Source: an uncultured Clostridia bacterium (GTDB lineage: Bacteria > Bacillota > Clostridia > Christensenellales > UBA3700). Taken from it: a stretch of 64,000 nucleotides of DNA. Positions 25,806 to 35,249 of the stretch are shown one piece after another. The notes under the pieces are model-generated. The model was given only the letters and a program-made list of their open reading frames with translations, searched no databases and was not told the DNA's origin. How positions within the stretch are numbered: the first letter of the stretch is position 1; the number at the start of each line of letters is the position of its first letter. The translations under genes and the position numbers were made by a program. Location of the stretch: contig CAMXSN010000005.1 in the NCBI GenBank assembly GCA_947246685.1, positions 28,657 to 92,656 of the forward strand, written 5' to 3'.

Positions 25806-25965
25806 ATTTGATTTTCCTTTGTCAGCAATTTTACTACATTAAATATATCATTTTTATAGACAAAAATCAAGTCGATAATTCATAACCTGCTTGTAAATAG
25901 AGTCATAAACTAGTCAATAGTCAAAATCGAAAATGCAATAATTAATCAAAACAATCTATAGTAAA

Positions 25966-26003
25966 ATGGCTGTGGCAGGTTTTTCTCTAACTTGCCACAG
26001 CCA
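25966..26003 (-). terminator. Terminator after the DUF2971 gene
   Basis: GGCTGTGGCA and TGCCACAGCC form a strong stem with a short loop. It separates DUF2971 from the nucleotidyltransferase operon, so they are independent transcripts. Confidence 0.7.
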
Positions 26004-26010
26004 CTTCCTA

Positions 26011-27372
26011 TTATAATACTCTATAATAATCAAATTTATATTTATCTGCTTTCAAATACATTTGGAAAACAGGGATATTCTTTTTCTTGGCTATTTCCAT
26101 TATACGCTGTTTGGGAATCTCCTCCATATTTGCCCCTAAAAATACTTTGCGGGCTTTGGGAAGTTTCATTGTATCTTTATTCCCCAATTGAAAAATTCGC
26201 CATTCTTCTTCGTAATCCCAATCCGAGCTTTTTCCCAAAAGACCATACATGATTTTTTCAAACGCAACGGCAGGAATCATATTATTCTTTTTGTAATTAA
26301 ACAAATTTTTTGTGTCAAAAAGAGCTTTCGACAACAAAGGCCGTTCGTCCGAATAATGTACGGGAAAAAGCATAAGTTGCGCAATCAATAAATCGTTCGG
26401 TTGATAAGATACCGTCGCAGTAAAATCATATTCAAGACAAAAACCATAATGCTTATTAGCATAGTGCGACCACATTAGTGACGAATCCATTTTTTTGCTT
26501 AAACAAGTTACTCTAAACTGATTGGAAACAACTTGCCTTGCTTTCTTCATGGCTTCTTTTGATATTGTATCAAATTGTTCTTTTATCGAATCTATATCTT
26601 TTATCGAATACTGATTCCCCTTTATCATTGTCGCTAAATTCAATATTAAATCGATACCCGTCAATCCGATTTCTTCATCTTCGTAAAGCATTTCACTTGG
26701 ATTATTCTCCATTTTCCACTTCATGTCATGCCGAGCTGCCGCAATGGAAAATTCGGGGTTTTGAAGATTTGAAGATAATGATGCTTGAAAAGTCGGATTA
26801 TCAAACATTAAATCAACTATTTTTTGTTTATCAAAAATTGTAAGTTGATTGCTGAAGATCCTCTTAAATAACGTAACATCGCTTTCTGACAAACTACATA
26901 CGCTATCTAATACCGCTTTCTCAATAGGATCGTCCCCAACTAAAAGCGTCGCTGTATCTCGCATAACAGAAACAACCATATCCATATTTTCTTCAAGCAA
27001 TTCGATTGAATCGTCCGATTGTTCAAATAGCGTTTGAATTATCTCTCTATTTTGCGGTGTATATTGATGTTGTTGTTTCAGTTGCTGTATCATTATATCG
27101 CGCACTATTTGTGATTGCGAAAATCCTAAATAACAATCGAATGGATCGTTAAACTTTGCAGGATTTTGAAAATACAAAACATCTTTCTCGAAGTTTTCTA
27201 TATTATAATCAATCGTGTCTTTCGTTCGCTTATCGCTTTCGCAAACTGAACAATATTTATATAAGGGTAAATTGATATAAGGTAGCTTTTCATCCCTTAT
27301 CGCTTTACCATCCTTACTCAAATCCGAATTGAATAATCTATGTATAAATCTTTGTACTATTTCTTCCGTCAT
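26011..27372 (-). CDS. DUF2971 family protein
   Basis: A 453-residue protein with GGGAG nine bases ahead of the ATG at 27372. It shows the DUF2971 pattern: LYKYCSV near residue 37, LYFQNPAKFNDPFD (about 65-80), then SSLMWSHYANKHYGFCLEYD (about 300-320) and DWDYEEEWRIF (about 395). These blocks occur in a family repeatedly found in anti-phage loci and proposed to have an ADP-ribosyltransferase-like fold. A helical insert of about 200 residues separates the two halves. It has its own terminator and leader beside repeat B, so it is probably an independent defence gene. Confidence 0.85.
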   Translation of the reverse strand: MTEEIVQRFIHRLFNSDLSKDGKAIRDEKLPYINLPLYKYCSVCESDKRTKDTIDYNIENFEKDVLYFQNPAKFNDPFDCYLGFSQSQIVRDIMIQQLKQQHQYTPQNREIIQTLFEQSDDSIELLEENMDMVVSVMRDTATLLVGDDPIEKAVLDSVCSLSESDVTLFKRIFSNQLTIFDKQKIVDLMFDNPTFQASLSSNLQNPEFSIAAARHDMKWKMENNPSEMLYEDEEIGLTGIDLILNLATMIKGNQYSIKDIDSIKEQFDTISKEAMKKARQVVSNQFRVTCLSKKMDSSLMWSHYANKHYGFCLEYDFTATVSYQPNDLLIAQLMLFPVHYSDERPLLSKALFDTKNLFNYKKNNMIPAVAFEKIMYGLLGKSSDWDYEEEWRIFQLGNKDTMKLPKARKVFLGANMEEIPKQRIMEIAKKKNIPVFQMYLKADKYKFDYYRVL

Positions 27373-27506
27373 TTGTTAAACTCCCACCTTTATAATTATA
27401 ACATAAAATTTAATGAAAAACAATAGTAACACTTGTAATTAAACACCCAAGAAATTATTACGACAGAAAAAAATATTATTGCCTTCTTTCATGATGTTAT
27501 AAAAGT

Positions 27507-27668
27507 CGTCGGTTCAAATCCTGTTTTTGATTGATTTACATATAAAGACAGTAGTCAAAACCAAAAATGCACGATTTTGCTAAAAACCACAATATATAGT
27601 ATGACAAAGCCCGAAAACTTTCGTTTTCGGGCTTTATTTGGTAGGACAGTATTTTCGTCCTACAAATA
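27507..27668. repeat. Element-end direct repeat, copy B (joins tRNA-Thr)
   Basis: Matches copy A at 22669-22827 block by block, including GGTTCAAATCC, AAAGACAGTAGTCAAAACC, the AAAGCCCGAAAAC/GTTTTCGGGCTTT hairpin and GTAGGAC-N9-GTCCTAC, ending at the 3' CCA of tRNA-Thr. The hairpin probably also terminates the tRNA transcript. Confidence 0.8.
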
Positions 27669-27744
27669 TGGAGCTACTGGCCAGATTCGAACTGGCGACC
27701 TGTTCATTACGAGTGAACTGCTCTACCTGCTGAGCCACAGTAGC
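27669..27744 (-). tRNA. tRNA-Thr (anticodon CGT), integration target
   Basis: A complete 76-nt cloverleaf: acceptor GCTACTG/CAGTAGC, D-arm GCTC/GAGC, anticodon stem GTTCA/TGAAC with loop CTCGTAA (anticodon CGT), T-arm GCCAG-TTCGAAT-CTGGC, and an encoded CCA. The 3' end points into the mobile region, as expected for tyrosine-recombinase integration in a tRNA. Confidence 0.97.
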
Positions 27745-27834
27745 GCGATGCGGAAAATCCGCATTCTTAATTTGATCTTAGCAATCAAGCTAATATATTA
27801 TATACTGTATTTTTTTATTTGTCAACGCAATTTT

Positions 27835-29226
27835 TTAGAAATCTGCATTGCCTGTCGTACGCGAGAACGGAATGACGTCTCTTATATTCTGCATACCTGT
27901 GAGATACATGATCAAACGCTCGAAACCAAGTCCGTAACCGGCGTGTTTTACTCCGCCGTAACGTCTTAAATCGAGATACCACCAATAATCTTCTTCGTTA
28001 AGTCCCAACTCTTTAAGTCTTGCCGTAAGCAAATCGAGCCTTTCTTCTCTCTGACTTCCGCCGATGATCTCTCCGACGCCGGGAACAAGCAAATCGACAG
28101 CGGCAACCGTCTTGCCGTCGTCGTTGAGACGCATATAAAATGCCTTAATCTCCTTGGGATAGTCTGTGACAAACACCGGTTTGCCGAAAATCTTTTCGGT
28201 AAGATATCTCTCGTGTTCGGTCTGCAAATCAGCGCCCCAATACACTGGATATTGGAATTCGTCCTTATGTTTTTCAAGCAAATCAATAGCCTCTGTGTAA
28301 GTAACCTTGGCAAAATCGCTCTCAACTATACCTTGCAATCTCTCCAACAGTCCTTTGTCCATGAAGTTGTTGAAAAACGCCATCTCTTCGGGACACTTCT
28401 CCAATACGTCCTTGATAACGTATTTGACCATATCTCTCGCCAAATTCATATCGTCCTGCAAATCCGCAAAAGCTATCTCAGGCTCTATCATCCAGAATTC
28501 CGACGCATGACGGTTAGTGTAACTTTTCTCAGCTCTAAACGTAGGTCCGAACGTATAGACGTTTCTGAATGCCAAAGCAAAGCACTCGGCATTAAGCTGA
28601 CCGCTGACCGTTAAGTTTGCGGATTTGCCAAAAAAGTCTTTGGAATAATCTATCTCCCCCGACTTGGTCTTTGGAGGCTCTTTCATATCGAGCGTTGTCA
28701 CTCTAAACATTTCGCCTGCGCCCTCGCAGTCGCTCGTAGTAATAAGAGGAGTGTTGACGTATACGAAATTCCTCTGCGCAAAAAACGCATGGATTGCCTG
28801 AGCCGCAACCGATCTCACTCTGAAAACAGCTTGAAAAGTATTGGCTCTCGGTCTGAGATGCGCAATCTCTCTCAGATATTCCATCGTGTGTCTTTTCTTC
28901 TGCAACGGATACGACGGAGTAGACGTCGCTTCGATTTCTACTTTTTCCGCCTTGATTTCATAGGGCTGCTTGTTCTCGGGAGTGAGCACAATCGTGCCGG
29001 TGACGCTGATACCCGCACCCACGTTCTGCGCAACGACGCTCTTATAGTTTTGAAGATCGGCGTCGATAATGATCTGTGTCGACTTGAAATACGTTCCGTC
29101 GTTAAGCTCTATAAACGCAAAATTTTTGCTGTCGCGGATCGTTCTTACCCATCCGCATACGGACACCTGAGCGTTGCCGTATTTTTGATAATCCAATGCA
29201 AGTTCTTTAAGCGTAAGTCGTGTCAT
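27835..29226 (-). CDS. asnS: Asparaginyl-tRNA synthetase
   Basis: A 463-residue class IIb synthetase, normal length. An N-terminal OB-fold anticodon-binding domain (about 15-100, [20 protein letters not shown]) precedes the catalytic core. Motif 2 is [19 protein letters not shown] and motif 3 is [15 protein letters not shown], both with the asparagine/aspartate-type residues. It charges tRNA-Asn directly, so this organism need not depend on transamidation for that step. It is the first chromosomal core gene beyond the tRNA-Thr junction and is divergent from the probable 6S RNA. Confidence 0.97.
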   Translation of the reverse strand: MTRLTLKELALDYQKYGNAQVSVCGWVRTIRDSKNFAFIELNDGTYFKSTQIIIDADLQNYKSVVAQNVGAGISVTGTIVLTPENKQPYEIKAEKVEIEATSTPSYPLQKKRHTMEYLREIAHLRPRANTFQAVFRVRSVAAQAIHAFFAQRNFVYVNTPLITTSDCEGAGEMFRVTTLDMKEPPKTKSGEIDYSKDFFGKSANLTVSGQLNAECFALAFRNVYTFGPTFRAEKSYTNRHASEFWMIEPEIAFADLQDDMNLARDMVKYVIKDVLEKCPEEMAFFNNFMDKGLLERLQGIVESDFAKVTYTEAIDLLEKHKDEFQYPVYWGADLQTEHERYLTEKIFGKPVFVTDYPKEIKAFYMRLNDDGKTVAAVDLLVPGVGEIIGGSQREERLDLLTARLKELGLNEEDYWWYLDLRRYGGVKHAGYGLGFERLIMYLTGMQNIRDVIPFSRTTGNADF

Positions 29227-29465
29227 TCAAATCGCCTCTTTCTATATTAATATATTAGAGTATATCACAGTTAAAATCAAATTACAAACGGATTTCGTAT
29301 ATTTGCCTTTTTTATAAATATTACCCTCTATTTTTCAAATAACGCTCATATAAAAAGCCCTTTTCCTAAATTTACCTTTAACAGTAATAATCGACACGGA
29401 GTGGGAAAAACTTTTGATTAAACGTAAAATTTTGTTCAAAATTGCAAAAAATTTCAATTTGGGTA

Positions 29466-29494
29466 TTGATTTTGAAAAACGCATAATGTATAAT
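29466..29494 (+). promoter_or_regulatory. Strong promoter of the probable 6S RNA
   Basis: TTGATT (29466-29471), 17-bp spacer, TATAAT (29489-29494); start near 29501 at the first base of the closing stem. Confidence 0.85.
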
Positions 29495-29500
29495 ATAGAT

Positions 29501-29694
29501 ACACAAACGAGATGCACATTGTACCGCACTCTTGAATAGGGAATCCGGAGTTGGAGGTCGGCTGGCGCGCCTTACCGCCACGGCGGTTGAAGGATTACAA
29601 AACACCTACACAGGATACCCACCTGCTATAAAGCGGGTTCAGAATTGCTCTCGATTGTGTAATCAAAAAAACTCCGCTGACAGCGGAGTTTTTT
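29501..29694 (+). ncRNA. ssrS: Probable 6S RNA
   Basis: A non-coding transcript with its own strong promoter and terminator. Its ends pair in a long closing helix: ACACAA, CGAGA and GCA at the 5' end match TGC, TCTCG and TTGTGT at the 3' end. The interior is a largely unpaired region with a GC-rich inner hairpin and a small 3'-strand hairpin (CCTGC/GCGGG). This rod with a central bubble is the 6S layout, which mimics an open promoter and binds sigma-A RNA polymerase. Identification rests on structure and size only. Confidence 0.65.
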
Positions 29695-29696
29695 GC
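29668..29696. terminator. Bidirectional terminator between 6S RNA and the membrane-protein operon
   Basis: AACTCCGCTG/CAGCGGAGTT stem flanked by an A run on the left and TTTTTT on the right, so it can serve the 6S RNA (+) and the operon ending at 29712 (-). Confidence 0.85.
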
Positions 29697-29711
29697 TTAT
29701 CTATATTGCTA

Positions 29712-30695
29712 TTATTTCAAATCCGTCTCTATTGGATTATCCAACACAGCGTCTTTATATTTTTTGGTCGGATCGACGACGTGTTGCGCGTCTCTGTAAT
29801 ATTTCTTGCCGCAATAATGATAATAGTTGACCATATCGTACGTTTGATTGAGCACGGTCGCAATGCCTACTACTATTATTATTCCAAATCCAAGCGTCAC
29901 CATTCCCACAAGCGCAAACATCAGCAACGCTGCTAAATACAGAACGAAATATACCCCCAAAGCGTCCTTAAACGCCCTGCCAGACATCTTGAAATTAGTG
30001 ATAAAGCTCTCTTTAATCGTCATATCTGACACGACGTAAGCAGGTCTCCAACCTGCAAAAAGAGCTCGCCTTATAGAAAAAGTCAACAACGCTGTAAAAT
30101 ATCCCAATACCAATCCTGCAAAGTTATTCCATGCGGAAAGCAAAAATCCCAGTCCGAGACTCAATCCCGCAATAACGATAAAGCTGGCAATAGACATACC
30201 GACGTACGCAATCGAAAACTTGAACGACTTGTATATATTGGCTACGAAATTGGACGCAAAGCCGTATTCGCTATCCGACGACATAAACGCATTGATGGTA
30301 TCTGCAACGGTATAAAGACACATATGATAGAATACAAAAAATAGCAATCCGAGAATTACCACGGCGATACCGCCGCCCCATATCTGTCCCGCGTGCTCTT
30401 TGATCAAAGAACCGATCTGTTTGAACGTGGCAACAAGCTGCTCGTATTCTTCGGTTCGTCCGTTCTGCTGCGTACCGTCGCTGTTAACTCCTCGAAATAT
30501 CGAAGATAGATATTCCTTAACGGCGGTAAAGACGTGCAAGTCTTCGACGTCTCGCACAAAACTGCTCAATGTGGGAGCCAATATTGCATACCCGATTATT
30601 CCAAACACAAGCAAAGCTATCAAAAGCGCAAGAATGATCTTATATACAAGCGAAAATTTCGATATCAAAATACTGAAAGAATCTTTTGTAATCAT
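29712..30695 (-). CDS. Multi-pass membrane protein, unknown function
   Basis: A 327-residue protein with about six membrane segments (about 17-38, 107-128, 160-185, 192-215 and two near 245-290), plus a polar loop with NSDGTQQNGRTEEYEQ after the first. Its start overlaps the stop of the upstream membrane-protein gene by four bases. The two proteins resemble each other in size and layout and probably form a membrane complex. No transporter or enzyme motif was recognised. Confidence 0.65.
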   Translation of the reverse strand: MITKDSFSILISKFSLVYKIILALLIALLVFGIIGYAILAPTLSSFVRDVEDLHVFTAVKEYLSSIFRGVNSDGTQQNGRTEEYEQLVATFKQIGSLIKEHAGQIWGGGIAVVILGLLFFVFYHMCLYTVADTINAFMSSDSEYGFASNFVANIYKSFKFSIAYVGMSIASFIVIAGLSLGLGFLLSAWNNFAGLVLGYFTALLTFSIRRALFAGWRPAYVVSDMTIKESFITNFKMSGRAFKDALGVYFVLYLAALLMFALVGMVTLGFGIIIVVGIATVLNQTYDMVNYYHYCGKKYYRDAQHVVDPTKKYKDAVLDNPIETDLK

Positions 30696-31510
30696 ACCTT
30701 CAAGTCCTCCCTTTCCAATTCTTCGACGTCAAAATATACCACGTACGTCAGAGCGCACGAATAAGATATCATTATCCAATAAAACAATACCGAAAATACC
30801 GCCAGCAAATACTTTACTCCGTTGAACGGGAAAATAATAAGGAATATCATCGGCAAGACCAACAGAGCCGCTACCCACAGCACGCTGAAAAATAATTTGA
30901 TACTCTTGGCGCTAAGCGAATAGATCGACTGTCCTATCGCCTTGAAAAGTCCAAATCCTTTCATCGTCATATTGGGGATAGCCAAGATTGTCACCGCAAT
31001 AAAATATATTTCCAACAATATAAACAACAACGCAACTATAATGCACATTGGCAAAGCGTTGCGGAACAACTTTATCGTAGTATATAGAAACGTGGACATA
31101 AGTATAGCCACTACTTCCAAAGATATCAATATGACTATCGAATACTTAAAGACTGAAAGAAAGTTGTCGTTGAGATATGTCCAAGCGTTCTTCCAAATAC
31201 CGCGACTAACGCTACCGTAACGCATATTCTGACGGTTGTAACCCGACTCCAGACTTATGACGACAAGCGCCAACAACAGCGCGATTGCCAAAAACACGAA
31301 TTTCCACATATGGTCAAATCCGTTGATTTTTTTGAAAATTTCCAAAAACGAGTTGTAAGTCTGCTCTTTTCTTCCTATGCTGACAATAACTTCGAGCATA
31401 GACAGCGGCTGAATGAAAATACCGAAAATAAGCGTAGGGATCAACATCAATCCCATGCTTTTGAGAAAATTCCGTCCCATATATGCAAGAGTCATCCTTG
31501 AATAGCTCAT
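30692..31510 (-). CDS. Multi-pass membrane protein, unknown function
   Basis: A 272-residue protein starting MSYSRMTLAYMGRNFLKSMG, with about six membrane segments. It overlaps the phosphatase gene upstream by four bases and the next membrane-protein gene downstream by four bases, so three genes are translationally coupled. It ends with an acidic FDVEELEREDLKV tail. The family was not recognised. Confidence 0.65.
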   Translation of the reverse strand: MSYSRMTLAYMGRNFLKSMGLMLIPTLIFGIFIQPLSMLEVIVSIGRKEQTYNSFLEIFKKINGFDHMWKFVFLAIALLLALVVISLESGYNRQNMRYGSVSRGIWKNAWTYLNDNFLSVFKYSIVILISLEVVAILMSTFLYTTIKLFRNALPMCIIVALLFILLEIYFIAVTILAIPNMTMKGFGLFKAIGQSIYSLSAKSIKLFFSVLWVAALLVLPMIFLIIFPFNGVKYLLAVFSVLFYWIMISYSCALTYVVYFDVEELEREDLKV

Positions 31511-32184
31511 AGGTTTACCTTCCTGTCGATATCTTTATTTTTTGCATAGTTTTTTCTTACGTATTCAACTACGTCATAAGGGCTTTTTGCTCTAAACACT
31601 ATATTTTTGCTGTCAATCGAGTCGTAATCTCCGAATCCCCAAAGACAAAGAATGCAATCCATCCCCGCCTGCTCGGCGCCCTCGACGTCGTATATCGTGT
31701 CTCCCACCATAACGCAATCTTCCGCTTTTATTCCCAGAGAATTTATTGCATAATCCAATACCTCTTTCTTTGTCTCGCGACTGTTGTAGACCAACCCCGA
31801 CAAAACGTCTATATATTCGCTGACTCCGAAATATTCGAGAAGATGCGCCGCCTCTTCGTGCTTCTTGCAGGTGGCAACGCCCGTTTTGATTCCGTCGGTC
31901 TCGTGACAGAGCTTGAGCATATCTTCAACTCCGTCATACAGTCTGCTTTTGTAGATAGCCTTCTCGCCCACGTAATGTTCTCTGAAATATTTGACCGCCT
32001 CGTATGCGATATCCTCTCCGATATATTTTGCAAAAGTCTCCGACAACGGAGGTCCGATAAAACGCGAGTAATGACTCTCGTCTATGTCAATGCCGTAATG
32101 GTCAAAAGTCATTGCGAGGATTTGAGCGCAACCTTCGTAGGTATTGCTTATAGTGCCGTCAAAATCAAAAAATATATATTTCAT
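31507..32184 (-). CDS. HAD-superfamily phosphatase (phosphoglycolate phosphatase-like)
   Basis: A 225-residue HAD hydrolase with a cap inserted after motif I. Motif I FFDFDGTISNT supplies the nucleophilic and acid-base Asp, motif II is GVATC, motif III Lys lies near ETKKEVL, and motif IV is MVGDTIYDVEGAEQAG. Length and cap match the Gph/PgmB-like subfamily, which dephosphorylates small sugar phosphates such as 2-phosphoglycolate; exact substrate not determinable. It sits 45 bases after valS in the same operon. Confidence 0.88.
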   Translation of the reverse strand: MKYIFFDFDGTISNTYEGCAQILAMTFDHYGIDIDESHYSRFIGPPLSETFAKYIGEDIAYEAVKYFREHYVGEKAIYKSRLYDGVEDMLKLCHETDGIKTGVATCKKHEEAAHLLEYFGVSEYIDVLSGLVYNSRETKKEVLDYAINSLGIKAEDCVMVGDTIYDVEGAEQAGMDCILCLWGFGDYDSIDSKNIVFRAKSPYDVVEYVRKNYAKNKDIDRKVNL

Positions 32185-32229
32185 TCGTATTATTATGCGT
32201 ACCTTTGCTTTTTATATTAGCAATGAGCG

Positions 32230-34857
32230 TCATATCCTTTTGAGATTTTCCAATTCAGCTTTGAGTTTTTTTGCTTTCTCCTCATAGTTTATGAGTTTTT
32301 CTTTCTCTTTGTCTATGAGAGCTTTCGGAGCTTTTGCCACAAATCCTTGGTTGGATAACATCTTGGAACTTCTCTCGACTTCTTTGAGAGTATTTTCGTA
32401 TTCGCATGTCAATCTTGCGATTTCTTTTTCCGTATCGACCAGATCTCCAAGCGGAACGGCTATCTCTCCGAAATCTCCAAACAGCGACACGACGTTGCCG
32501 TCAAAATCGTTCTTGCTCTCAAGGAATTCAACTCGCTCGGCGCTTGCAAGTTTGCTTATATAACCCACGTCTTTGGGATTGACGGAGCTTGCTATGAAGT
32601 ATATGCTTATTTTTTTGGACGGAGCAACGCCTTTTTCCGCCTTCATATTACGTATCGCCTTGACGGACTCCATTGCTTTTGCAAATTCCGCGCTCTCTTT
32701 CGTATAGTTGAATTTCTTGTTGACGCTCGGCCACTCCGACACAACTATGCTCTTCTTTGCCGTGGGCAAATTCTTATAGATCTCTTCGGTAATAAACGGT
32801 ACGAACGGATGCATAAGTTTAAGAATATTCTCAAGCGCGTATACCAAGACAGAAAGAGTATTGACTTTCTTATCCTCGCTGTCGCCGTAGAGCGTAACCT
32901 TGGCAAGTTCGATATACCAATCGCAGAATTCCGTCCAAACAAAGTCGTAGAGCTTCGCCGCCGCGTTGCCGAGTTCGTACTTTTCGAGATTTGCCGTAAT
33001 CTCTTTGATAGCTCTGTTCATTCTCGACAGTATCCATTTGTCGGCGTTGGTCAATCTAAACGTGCCGAGCTCTTTCAATTTCACGCCTTTCAGATTTAGC
33101 AATACGAATCGCGAAGCGTTCCATAGCTTATTCATGAAATTGCGAGAAAATTCGGTTTTTTGATCGGTATATCTCGTATCGTTGCCCGGCGCCAATCCCT
33201 GAACGATCGAAAATCTCAAGCTGTCTGCGCCGTAATTTTCTATAATCTCCAACGGATCGATTCCGTTGCCGAGAGACTTGCTCATCTTTCTGCCTTGCGA
33301 ATCCCTGACGATTCCGTGTATTAGGACCTCGGGGAAAGGTATCTCGCCCATATGCTCCAATCCGGAGAATATCATTCTTGCCACCCAGAAGAATATTATA
33401 TCGTAAGCCGTGACAAGCAAACTGTTGGGATAGAAGTATTTCAAATCTTCCGTCTTGTCGGGATATCCCAACGTTGAAAACGGCCACAACGCGCTTGAAA
33501 ACCACGTATCCAACACGTCTTCGTCTTGACGCATATGCCTGCCTCCGCACTTGGGACAGGTCTCGACCGCGGTCTTAGATACGCTCATTTCACCGCAATC
33601 CGAGCAATAATACGCCGGAATTCTGTGACCCCACCAAAGCTGACGGGATATGCACCAATCGCGGATATTTTCCATCCAATTGAAATATACTTTGCTGAAT
33701 CTCGCGGGTATAAATTCTACTTTCTTTTTCTTAACGACGTCTATCGCAGGCTTTGCGAGCGGCTCCATTTTGACAAACCACTGCTTGCTGACGATAGGTT
33801 CTACGGTCGCGTGACAACGGTAACATTCTCCGACGTTGTGCTTATAGTTTTCTATCTTGACCATATAACCAAGCGCCGTCAAATCATCGCAGAGTCTCTT
33901 TCTTGCTTCGACTCTGTCCAACCCTTTATATTTGCCAGCGTTGTCATTCATACTGCCGTCGTCGTTCATAATCCTGATCACTTGCAGTCCGTGTCTCAAT
34001 CCGACTTCAAAGTCGTTGGGATCGTGAGCGGGAGTGATCTTTACCGCGCCGCTGCCAAAATCTTTTTCTACGTATTCGTCGGCAACTATCGGAATCTCTT
34101 TATCCATAAGCGGCAATATGAGAGTTTTGCCTATCATATCTTTATATCTGCCGTCTTCGGGATTGACCGCGACCGCAGTATCGCCAAGCATTGTCTCGGG
34201 TCTGGTAGTTGCGACTATTATTTCGCCGCTGCCGTCGGCAAGAGGATATCTTATATGCCACAGATGACTGTCTTGTTCCGCATACTCAACCTCTGCGTCG
34301 CTCAATGCAGTCTTACAGCACGGGCACCAATTAATGATCCTGTCTCCCTTATAAATCAATCCTTTGTTGTAGAGATTTACAAACACTTCGTTGACGGCTT
34401 TGGAGCATTTCTCGTCCATAGTAAAGGTCTCTCGCGACCAATCGCAAGACGCGCCTAGTTTTTTTAGTTGTTCGACAATTCTGCCTCCGTATTGCTCTTT
34501 CCATGCCCACGCTCTTTGGAGAAAGCCGTCTCGACCTACGTCTTGTTTTGTCAAGCCCTCGTCTTTTCTCATCTTCTCGACAATCTTGACTTCTGTCGCA
34601 ATAGAAGCATGATCAGTGCCCGGCAGCCATAGCGTGCTGAAGCCCTGCATTCTCTTAAATCTTATGATAACGTCCTGTATCGTGTCGTTGAGCGCGTGAC
34701 CGATATGTAACTGCCCCGTAATATTCGGCGGAGGTATCACTATAGTAAAAGGTTCTTTCTTTGCGTCGACCTTAGCTTTGAAATACCCCTTATCCATCCA
34801 CTCCTTATACAGCTTGTTTTCAAACGATTTAGGATCGTAAGTCTTTGACATTTCCAT
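32230..34857 (-). CDS. valS: Valyl-tRNA synthetase
   Basis: An 875-residue class Ia synthetase of usual length. HIGH motif in PPNITGQLHIGHAL (about 41-54) and KMSKS in GRKMSKSLGNGIDP (about 520). The CP1 editing domain lies between (IVATTRPETMLGDTAVAV). A zinc-binding pair CSDCGE/CPKCGG is near 410-430. The C-terminal arm is a coiled coil (EKEIARLTCEYENTLKEVE). It ligates valine to tRNA-Val. No T-box is visible in the 120 bases upstream. Confidence 0.98.
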   Translation of the reverse strand: MEMSKTYDPKSFENKLYKEWMDKGYFKAKVDAKKEPFTIVIPPPNITGQLHIGHALNDTIQDVIIRFKRMQGFSTLWLPGTDHASIATEVKIVEKMRKDEGLTKQDVGRDGFLQRAWAWKEQYGGRIVEQLKKLGASCDWSRETFTMDEKCSKAVNEVFVNLYNKGLIYKGDRIINWCPCCKTALSDAEVEYAEQDSHLWHIRYPLADGSGEIIVATTRPETMLGDTAVAVNPEDGRYKDMIGKTLILPLMDKEIPIVADEYVEKDFGSGAVKITPAHDPNDFEVGLRHGLQVIRIMNDDGSMNDNAGKYKGLDRVEARKRLCDDLTALGYMVKIENYKHNVGECYRCHATVEPIVSKQWFVKMEPLAKPAIDVVKKKKVEFIPARFSKVYFNWMENIRDWCISRQLWWGHRIPAYYCSDCGEMSVSKTAVETCPKCGGRHMRQDEDVLDTWFSSALWPFSTLGYPDKTEDLKYFYPNSLLVTAYDIIFFWVARMIFSGLEHMGEIPFPEVLIHGIVRDSQGRKMSKSLGNGIDPLEIIENYGADSLRFSIVQGLAPGNDTRYTDQKTEFSRNFMNKLWNASRFVLLNLKGVKLKELGTFRLTNADKWILSRMNRAIKEITANLEKYELGNAAAKLYDFVWTEFCDWYIELAKVTLYGDSEDKKVNTLSVLVYALENILKLMHPFVPFITEEIYKNLPTAKKSIVVSEWPSVNKKFNYTKESAEFAKAMESVKAIRNMKAEKGVAPSKKISIYFIASSVNPKDVGYISKLASAERVEFLESKNDFDGNVVSLFGDFGEIAVPLGDLVDTEKEIARLTCEYENTLKEVERSSKMLSNQGFVAKAPKALIDKEKEKLINYEEKAKKLKAELENLKRI

Positions 34858-34979
34858 AATTTTTTCCTTCTTGATTGATCTCGATATATTTAACTTGATT
34901 TTTTAACTTGTTATACTTTCATATTCATCGTCGTCAAAACGTAAAACTCGCTATTAACGGCGCTTTCATACGTCAAAAT

Positions 34980-35246
34980 TCACTTCTGCATCATTATGAT
35001 AGCAAACAGCATTCCCAGAAAAACAATACCCACTGATATATATTTGAACGCAAGAAATACCATATCGGTATTTTCTGCCTCGCCCTTGCTTTTTCTTTTT
35101 CTTGCAATGGCGTTAGCAATAGGTTTGCTGCAAAAGCTCATAATCAGTCCTAACGCCATAACGCACATTCCGGCAATTACCGCAGGCTGAGTGAATCTCT
35201 CCCAATGAAACTTAATATCAACGAGCAATGTCTCAATGATTTCCAC
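34980..35246 (-). CDS. Small two-pass membrane protein
   Basis: An 88-residue protein with two membrane segments (about 20-38 and 67-86) joined by a basic, polar loop (KPIANAIARKRKSKGEAENT). It begins three bases after the pgsA stop codon, so it is co-transcribed with phospholipid synthesis. Family not recognised. Confidence 0.65.
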   Translation of the reverse strand: MEIIETLLVDIKFHWERFTQPAVIAGMCVMALGLIMSFCSKPIANAIARKRKSKGEAENTDMVFLAFKYISVGIVFLGMLFAIIMMQK

Positions 35247-35249
35247 TTA

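Larger units (their letters stand above)
22828..27668. mobile_element. About 4.8-kb defence cassette at tRNA-Thr, probably a cis-mobilisable satellite
   Basis: The segment is bounded by two copies of a 160-bp end repeat in the same orientation, each abutting a tRNA 3' end. Inside are only four genes on the minus strand, all from families linked to phage defence (nucleotidyltransferase, HEPN, DUF3800, DUF2971). There is no integrase, relaxase or replication gene, so movement would need the recombinase of a neighbouring element sharing the ends. The boundary assignment is inferred from the repeats. Confidence 0.65.

Noticed and set aside
29501..29694. Signal recognition particle RNA or tmRNA instead of 6S
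   Set aside because: The SRP tetraloop-asymmetric loop motif and the tRNA-like ends of tmRNA are absent, whereas a closing helix around a large bubble is present.
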